Of a stretch of 28,500 nt of DNA, positions 23,174 to 28,500 are shown piece after piece (position 1 is the first letter of the stretch; every line of letters begins with the position of its first letter). Origin of the DNA: Glandiceps talaboti. Taxonomy: Eukaryota > Hemichordata > Enteropneusta > Spengelidae. The notes below the pieces were generated by a model. It did no database searches. It saw only the letters and a list, made by a program, of their open reading frames with translations, and was not told where the DNA came from. The translations under genes and the position numbers were made by a program. The DNA is taken from NCBI RefSeq assembly GCF_964340395.1, contig NC_135570.1, forward strand, positions 15,196,822 to 15,225,321, in the 5' to 3' direction.

Positions 23174-23428
23174 ATGCTGCGTTCACGTTTACCCGAATTT
23201 TATAGCAGACTTACCCCTAGCAGCCGAATGGTAGTCGGTATAGTCCGTGTCCTTATTTCCAATTGTATGGTTTGAGTCGTCATGACTTCACATGTCGTTA
23301 TTTCGTCTGTCTGTCGGCCATTGGCTTGGATTACATTAACAGACTCTAAGGTTCGAAGAGCTATATCCCATCTCAGCTGTTTTGGTCACTTTTTGGACGT
23401 TAGTGATCATCGGTCAAATATACCAAAG
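23174..23428 (+). CDS. Candidate first exon in the CpG-rich spacer (doubtful)
   Basis: ATG at 23282 opens 49 codons (MTSHVVISSVCRPLAWITLT...) ending at a strong phase-0 donor CCAAAG|GTAAGA (23429). An earlier ATG at 23174 in the same frame gives a 33-codon upstream frame (MLRSRLPEFYSRLTPSSRM...) stopped by TGA just before it. The basic N-terminus could be a mitochondrial presequence. No second exon is seen, so it may be a non-coding transcript or chance. Confidence 0.2.
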
Positions 23429-24316
23429 GTAAGATTAACTTTTAGGATTATCTCAAACCCACACTTTGTACATGTCCTGTAAAACAGATGACTAATTTGA
23501 AATCAATTTTTTTTATCGTGGTGTTAATGGTAACCAGTTGATCTATATCGCGCATGGAAAGAAAGGTAAACCAGGACTTGGAACATTTGAAAGTAATGAA
23601 GGCAACTTATAGATTAAACTTCTTAAGGAGCCTTCAGTAATTACACGGGGGGGGGGGTGTCGAAGGAGTCTGTTCTCGGACGAGTGTTATATGTTTTAGA
23701 AAAGGCTAGAGAACATTTTACGTTGGCTCATTGCATTATCTAACTTTGCATTATTTCGTGATTTTTGCAATGTGATGGTTGTACTAGAGGAAACAATTAA
23801 TCCCTTTAAAATCGTAAAATAAAAATTGATGCTTGACTTCATTTTATAGAGTTACCTTATTGGAAACTAGTTTTTGAAGTGACTATGTAAAATCACACAT
23901 GTGGTGGCACCGATTTCTATCGCCATCTTGTATTCACTCAAGACTTCCTGTGGTCATGTGGTTTGACAGTTGTGTGACGTGTTTATTAAAAACAATGTCC
24001 AACACATTTACTAGGCCTGTAGAGCATAGAGAACTATTCCCTTTATTTTTCTCATCATCTCCAAATTCAACGAGCCCAGTTCTGGTCATGCGCTCGAACG
24101 TTCCGTGCATAACAAATATAATTATGCAGAACGTCAGCGTGTTCTGTTTGTTCGACTTTTGTTCGATTCTCAAATCAAAATTTGACATCTGATGTTTAGC
24201 AATCATGACACTAGTTAGTTTTATTTCTTACAAAGTTACAATAGTTGATCATATTAGGCGTATTTTTATAATCTGCGATTTAAAAATAAAAAAAATGAAA
24301 TATTTACAGTGGTAAC

Positions 24317-24378
24317 GAAAGTGAAACTTTTATCCAATCAAATTGCGTATTGTGTTGACGTCATACTGAGTGACGTAA
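24317..24378 (+). promoter_or_regulatory. Copy B promoter: ISRE-like, CCAAT and CRE motifs
   Basis: GAAAGTGAAACT (24317-24328), CCAAT (24334-24338), TGACGTCA (24356-24363) and TGACGTAA (24371-24378). A TATA-like TTTATACTTATA lies near 24457, about 75 bp before the ATG. The arrangement matches copy A. Confidence 0.6.
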
Positions 24379-24534
24379 CATCAACAAGGCAACGTGAACG
24401 TAAACAATAGAACTAAGTATTCAGTTCACACAGATCGAAACGTGTCTACATAAGTTTATACTTATACTGCACAATAACGTGATTTATATAATCGTATACT
24501 TTGAGTCTTCACTTGGAAACAAATATCGTACACC

Positions 24535-24610
24535 ATGGTAACATTAACCAAAGTTTACTTGCCGACTAATACAGTTGTTCGTGTCGAAGAACGCGTACTA
24601 AAACGTAAAG
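24535..24610 (+). pseudogene. Copy B exon 1
   Basis: ATG in ACACCATGG context, donor CGTAAAG|GTATGT. One base differs from copy A (GTA for GCA, codon 2). Confidence 0.75.
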
Positions 24611-24769
24611 GTATGTGTGAAGGAAGCCATATATTGTAGACTCAAGTTCACTAAGGCGTTTTCTAATTCAAAAGAATTCTTCGTTTATGTTACGTTTCCA
24701 AATTTTCTGTTCATCTTTAGACCTAAATGAAACTTTAACAAATCATATGATTTTTCATTCTCTTTTCAG

Positions 24770-24898
24770 TGAGATATGTAGGCCCGTACGGGGCGGAACT
24801 GAGAAGAGTCGCCATTCGACATCTTGTTCAAAGTTAACTTTTCTGTATTAATGGCACTAATTTAGTTGATCCGCGATACCTGTACAGGGCAAACATTG
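24770..24898 (+). pseudogene. Copy B exon 2 carrying the nonsense codon
   Basis: Acceptor CTCTTTTCAG|TGAGAT, donor AACATTG|GTTAGT. TAA at 24835-24837 interrupts the frame. The reading frame after it remains open to the exon end. Confidence 0.8.
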
Positions 24899-25377
24899 GT
24901 TAGTATATTTTGTGTGTGGATATTGAAATATGGCTAGAATTGTAATCGTTACAAATACTTTTGATATGTAAATTGTGTATAAAAGTCACAAATCTTGTTG
25001 ATGAAATTCTCGAACATACAAACCATAAAATTATACCTGTCTAATGCTAAAGTCGTTCAATCATGAAACCACAAAACAGAAAAATATAACTACAAGTTTA
25101 TCAACTATTATTACTCGTAATGTTATTCATATTTTTATTGTTACCACAATGCCGTCTTCCTGGTGATTAATTCTGTTTATTTTAATTATAAACTTGACTT
25201 ATTTATAAACGTTTATCCGTAAAAAGTAATTTTATTTTCCTAAACATCTCGTCAAAATTTTCAAATCAAAAGAATACTAAATATTGTCGTGTTTTAAACA
25301 GAAATTTGCTCTGAATACTAGTCTGAACTATTTAACCCGAGACTAGTTAAGTTTATACTGTCTCGCTAATTTATCGG

Positions 25378-25530
25378 TAATATTTATTTATTTATTTATT
25401 TGTCTAATTTTATTCATTTGTTTGTTTGTTTGTTTGTTTTTGTTTTTTTTAAATTTATTGTGGGCATATATTTGTTTTGTTTGTTTGTGTTTGTTTGGGT
25501 GTTTTTGTTTGTTTGTTTGTTTGTTTGTTT
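25378..25530. repeat. (TATT)n and (TTTG)n tracts specific to copy B
   Basis: Tetranucleotide runs in the intron between exons 2 and 3, where copy A has only short AAATA runs. Marks independent microsatellite growth after duplication. Confidence 0.9.
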
Positions 25531-25719
25531 ATAAACGTATCTATTTACATATTTATTACTTTTTATTTATTCATTTTAGGTAATTAATTGTTTTTAAGGA
25601 CATTAACTTTCATTCAATATAGACAGGACTTTCGTCATACGCCAAGTCTACCAATTACATCACCAGAGGGCGTCATTTGTATTTGACGTAGTTACATTGT
25701 TGATATTTTTTCTTTCCAG

Positions 25720-25761
25720 ATTCAGCATTGTCTGAAAGTCCAAGAAGTGTTTCCGATCAAA
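25720..25761 (+). pseudogene. Copy B exon 3, absent from copy A
   Basis: Acceptor TTCTTTCCAG|ATTCAG, donor GATCAAA|GTAAGA, 42 nt, phase 1 at both ends, encoding SALSESPRSVSDQ. Its symmetry means loss in copy A does not shift the frame. Confidence 0.65.
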
Positions 25762-25957
25762 GTAAGAAGTGAAATTTATTTTACTTGTTACTAAGATACA
25801 TCCAAGATAATTATCCGCCCCTTAGTTTATAATTCTTTGATTAACCCTTGCAGTTAATGGTTAATGGGTTTCCATACTTACTTTCAAATTAATATTTGTT
25901 GGCACCTGTATACTGTTTACTTTTATTCTAATTTTCTGTGTTTATAATCATGTACAG

Positions 25958-26020
25958 ATATCGAGAGACCACAAACAAGTGAATCAAATTCAACAGTCCA
26001 ATCAAATCGTCAAAATGATG
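25958..26020 (+). pseudogene. Copy B exon 4
   Basis: Acceptor CATGTACAG|ATATCG, donor AATGATG|GTGAGT, 63 nt, same phase and length as in copy A. Confidence 0.7.
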
Positions 26021-26470
26021 GTGAGTTGATAAATTTGTATACTAGAGGTTTATTTGGTACAGAGAGGACACGTCGACACATTATTAGCGAGAGTGAGACA
26101 GACAGAGAGACAGATGGACAGACAGATACAAAGAGATGGATAGATAGATAGATAGACGGAAAGACAAAGCCGGGCACATAGAAAAGGAACAGAGATAGAG
26201 CAAGATCGAGATAGACAGAACATAGAGAGGGAGCTAGAGGGACTGGAGGAAGGGGAGGGAGAACTTAGAAATTAAGTAATTTCAAGATCTTAGAATGTTA
26301 AAAAATACCAATAAACAAAATTGGAACCAGAGGTTTAAACGTTATGATACATGTTAGAAACGAATTATTCTTTTAAAATCCATTTCATCTTGATAAATCA
26401 CATATCTACCTTCTGTGTTATGTGTACATATATCTATTGTCTATTTCATCTGTATTTATGTTCATTTCAG

Positions 26471-26715
26471 GAAATGTTAACGTTGTCGATGACATGGCAG
26501 TGTTTAACACCATGGAGGTGTTGGACTCTAGTCCTGGTACTGAGAAGAACGGTACCATCGACGGGGAAGGACAGTGTGAGAAACGCAAGGTTCTTTTTGC
26601 TGAAGAGGAGGAGGTGTTTGTATTTACCAAAGGTTCCCGAATCGTAAAGCGACAAGGATGCTTTAAGTCGATGTTCAATTTCTTCAGGAGAGTCTTCAGA
26701 AATAAATCAGAAAAT
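26471..26715 (+). pseudogene. Copy B exon 5, PP1-docking-like region
   Basis: Acceptor TTCATTTCAG|GAAATG, donor GAAAAT|GTAAGC, 245 nt. It keeps KVLFAEEEEVFVFTKGSR and the following Phe/Arg-rich segment with a few substitutions. No frameshift despite lying after the stop. Confidence 0.75.
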
Positions 26716-26836
26716 GTAAGCCTCTCCGTCCGTCCGTCCGTCCCCTCTCTCTCTCTCTCTCTCTATCTATATGTTATAATTGTTAGTCTCCGCGGTTTGA
26801 CTGCCTCATGCAAACACAGCCAAATACACCTTACAC

Positions 26837-26866
26837 ACGCATACACATACACATACATACATACAT

Positions 26867-26905
<39 letters not shown>
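26837..26905. repeat. (CATA)n(CA)n microsatellite in intron 5 of copy B
   Basis: The corresponding copy A intron (19601-19702) also carries a CA-type repeat on its sense strand, so a seed repeat predates the duplication. Confidence 0.93.
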
Positions 26906-27046
26906 GTACACAGACACAAACACAAACACAGACGTCATTCCTAATTTGCTTTTTCAAACTGAACAGCAAAAAGAATGTACACTTCATTTTCCTCAGAAAA
27001 TATCAATTTAACTTATTTCTTCCTTTTTAATGTTTATTTTTTCCAG

Positions 27047-27175
27047 AGAGGCTGTGTCTCGCCGTCAAATACACCAATTGAGTTCAAGGTAAGCCTTCCC
27101 ATTGATGTAGTCAGTCATCAACTAAAACGCTTTAGAATTATGCAAGAGAGAATTCTGGGAAACTTTACTGCATGA
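27047..27175 (+). pseudogene. Copy B exon 6
   Basis: Acceptor TTTTTTCCAG|AGAGGC. The first 14 codons (RGCVSPSNTPIEFK) align with copy A; then AAG|GTAAGC is a possible donor at 27089. Read through, the frame ends at TGA 27173-27175 with a tail unlike that of copy A. Confidence 0.5.
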
Positions 27176-27494
27176 CAGACATTGCATGTGTTGGGTCTAT
27201 GTTTTAAGTTTTCTATGCCATCATCTCCTTATATTGATCACAGCCATGATGACATTGTGTATTGTATCTATAAGTTGTGGGTATATATTAGAGACTTAGC
27301 AATGTATCAGTGACGACGACTTTTGTATATAATTTTAACTGCAAATCTAAGACTTTGTATTTTTCTTTCAAATTTTATGAAAATATCTGAAAAAAAAGGA
27401 AAGCATGAGAAGTAAATGATCTGAACATAACATGAAGGAGATAAAGGGTATAGTGAACATACTGAGGAACAGAGATCAAGTTCACCGAGAGAAG

Positions 27495-27664
27495 TGACGT
27501 AAAAGAACGACCGGGATGTGACGTTCCCGGGTTTCATCCTGTAGTCGTACCTTGACGTCAGAATATGCAGAGCGGAGAGGTGCACCCTATCGTCATTTCA
27601 CAGTGACGTCAGAATAAACTGTGGAGACGATCATGAGCATCCTATAGTCACACAGTGACGTCAG
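27495..27664 (+). promoter_or_regulatory. CRE-containing tandem array 3' of copy B
   Basis: Perfect TGACGTCA at 27553, 27604 and 27657 (spacing 51 and 53 bp), with weaker TGACGTAA at 27495 and TGACGTTC at 27519. Units share TGACGTCAGAA at the start and CCTAT(A/C)GTC near the end. Confidence 0.6.
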
Positions 27665-27874
27665 AACACTGTCAACACGTGAACATAGACTTTTCCTTGT
27701 AAACCTAAATTCCAACTTGGACTGAAATGGTATCGTTTTGAAAACAATGAAGAATGTATATATTTTTATGAATATCTTTAAAGAACAGTTTCCCTTTTTT
27801 ATGAGTATTTTATATTTCTATTCAGTCGAAGATTTTTTTAAAAAGTTGTTGATTGCCTTGAATTTCAAATGTAA

Positions 27875-27880
27875 AATAAA
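27875..27880 (+). terminator. Polyadenylation signal of copy B
   Basis: AATAAA in GTAAAATAAAAAAGTTT, mirrored at 18600-18605. Implies a 3' UTR of about 0.7 kb with few or no further coding exons. Confidence 0.65.
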
Positions 27881-27942
27881 AAAGTTTGATTGACTAGATT
27901 GCATTAGTGTGTTCATTTTGGGGTGGTTTAACATAATGGAAA

Positions 27943-27974
27943 GTGTGTGTGTGTGTGTGTATGTGTGTGTGTGT

Positions 27975-28059
<85 letters not shown>

Positions 28060-28062
28060 GTG
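27943..28062. repeat. (GT)n microsatellite
   Basis: A near-pure dinucleotide run just outside the right arm. Its Cys-Val and His-Thr frames are artefacts. Confidence 0.97.
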
Positions 28063-28500
28063 AACACCGGGGGATACCCCCCAAACTTCAGACTGGATAT
28101 AAAAGATAAAACGAATGATCCCCAAAGGAATGAAGTTAATGACTCGAACATATCGATCAATCGAAAATTAAGTCAATAAATCAATCAAAATTTTATTGAT
28201 GAACAAACGATGAAATTACATAGTCACCTATATAAAATATTACTTTAAAAGGCAGAATAACCCTTCTAGTACTAGTCGATGAGTGCATGTGACAGCTATC
28301 CGCCATCTTCACTATACAAGCATATTTGGTTAGATTTTTAATTTATGGCGTTATAACACATTAGGACCTTTGGACTATAAATACTAAAGATTTAAAAGTC
28401 GCTGTTAATACAATTTTTTTGCCAAAACCTTCATGAAAGACTGTTCAATGGCCATAAAAAAGTATTTTGTTTTACAATGTACAAGTGGCGATAAGCGTGA
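28063..28500. other. Unassigned right flank
   Basis: AT-rich DNA with no supported gene. AATAAA (28175-28180) on the plus strand and TTTATT (28191-28196) on the minus side lie close together, and a CCGCCATCTT YY1-like motif occurs near 28301. None can be tied to a transcript here. Confidence 0.35.

Larger units (their letters stand above)
22241..23939. other. Central spacer between the two arms
   Basis: About 1.7 kb without clear similarity between its halves. A CpG-rich core (about 23035-23200) has promoter-like motifs on both strands. A minus frame at 22271-22500 (internal residues NMLEGDVLEKGILSEG) is open but lacks an ATG near its start. Poly-C and poly-G runs occur at 22654 and 23647. 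A YY1-like CAAGATGGCG lies on the minus strand near 23921. Confidence 0.5.
24535..27175 (+). pseudogene. Copy B: paralogue of copy A with a premature stop
   Basis: Exons by homology and splice sites: 24535-24610, 24770-24898, 25720-25761, 25958-26020, 26471-26715 and 27047-27175 (or 27088). All splice sites are intact and downstream exons stay open, but codon 48 in exon 2 is TAA (24835-24837) where copy A has CAA. As written the product would be 47 residues. Exon 3 (42 nt, phase 1 at both ends) is present here and missing in copy A. The KVLFAEEEEVFVF segment is kept in exon 5. It may be a young pseudogene, a polymorphic null allele, a sequencing error, or a gene started downstream. Exons 1 and 2 differ from copy A at only four bases. 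Confidence 0.7.
23940..27888. repeat. Right arm of the large inverted duplication
   Basis: Inverse counterpart of 18593-22240. It is slightly longer because of exon 3 with its flanks (about 25674-25852, absent from the left arm) and different intron microsatellites. CRE-unit number also differs. Confidence 0.9.

Noticed and set aside
26763-28160. Cys-Val and His-Thr rich frames
   Set aside because: Simple GT/CA microsatellite translations.

Overview
The window is animal genomic DNA, not bacterial. It is AT-rich and has spliced genes with GT-AG introns, long introns, many microsatellites and minisatellites, a tRNA-derived SINE and several short foldback elements. I infer an invertebrate metazoan (lophotrochozoan or basal deuterostome). 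The sequence alone does not let me name the species.

Layout. (1) 1-12150, plus strand: the 3' part of a gene for a coiled-coil adaptor. Six phase-0 exons (264-419, 8382-8567, 9849-10004, 10666-10803, 11499-11615, 11791-12150) encode the last 370 residues, with a UBAN-type ubiquitin-binding core (DFxxERxxRE) and a C-terminal CCHC zinc finger. This is the TNIP/ABIN, optineurin and NEMO family of NF-kB and autophagy regulators. Its 8-kb intron holds three kinds of terminal-inverted-repeat element and a 74-copy, 12-bp satellite; other introns hold a 98-bp repeat with inverted copies, a SINE and a (GATT)n tract. (2) 12151-18590: 3' flank without convincing genes, carrying a 21-bp minisatellite, a TGTAATG-rich higher-order repeat, microsatellites and a 274-bp GC-rich foldback element. 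(3) 18593-27888: a large inverted duplication. The left arm carries a small five-exon gene on the minus strand (copy A, ATG at 21660) and the right arm its head-to-head paralogue on the plus strand (copy B, ATG at 24535). Arms run from upstream of the promoters to the shared AATAAA signals. (4) 27889-28500: a GT microsatellite and unassigned flank.

The duplicated gene is the most interesting part. I do not recognise the protein family, but both copies encode a basic-KVxF-acidic-VF stretch that fits the RVxF-PhiPhi docking motif for protein phosphatase 1. Both promoters keep an IRF/ISRE-like GAAAGTGAAACT, CRE/ATF palindromes (TGACGTCA) and a CCAAT box, and the 3' regions carry a tandem array of CRE-containing ~50-bp units. 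Copy A has lost one symmetric 42-nt exon. Copy B retains it but has a TAA stop at codon 48. The two copies have thus degenerated in different places. A stress- or interferon-like-inducible PP1 regulator beside a UBAN adaptor is an inference, not something the sequence proves.
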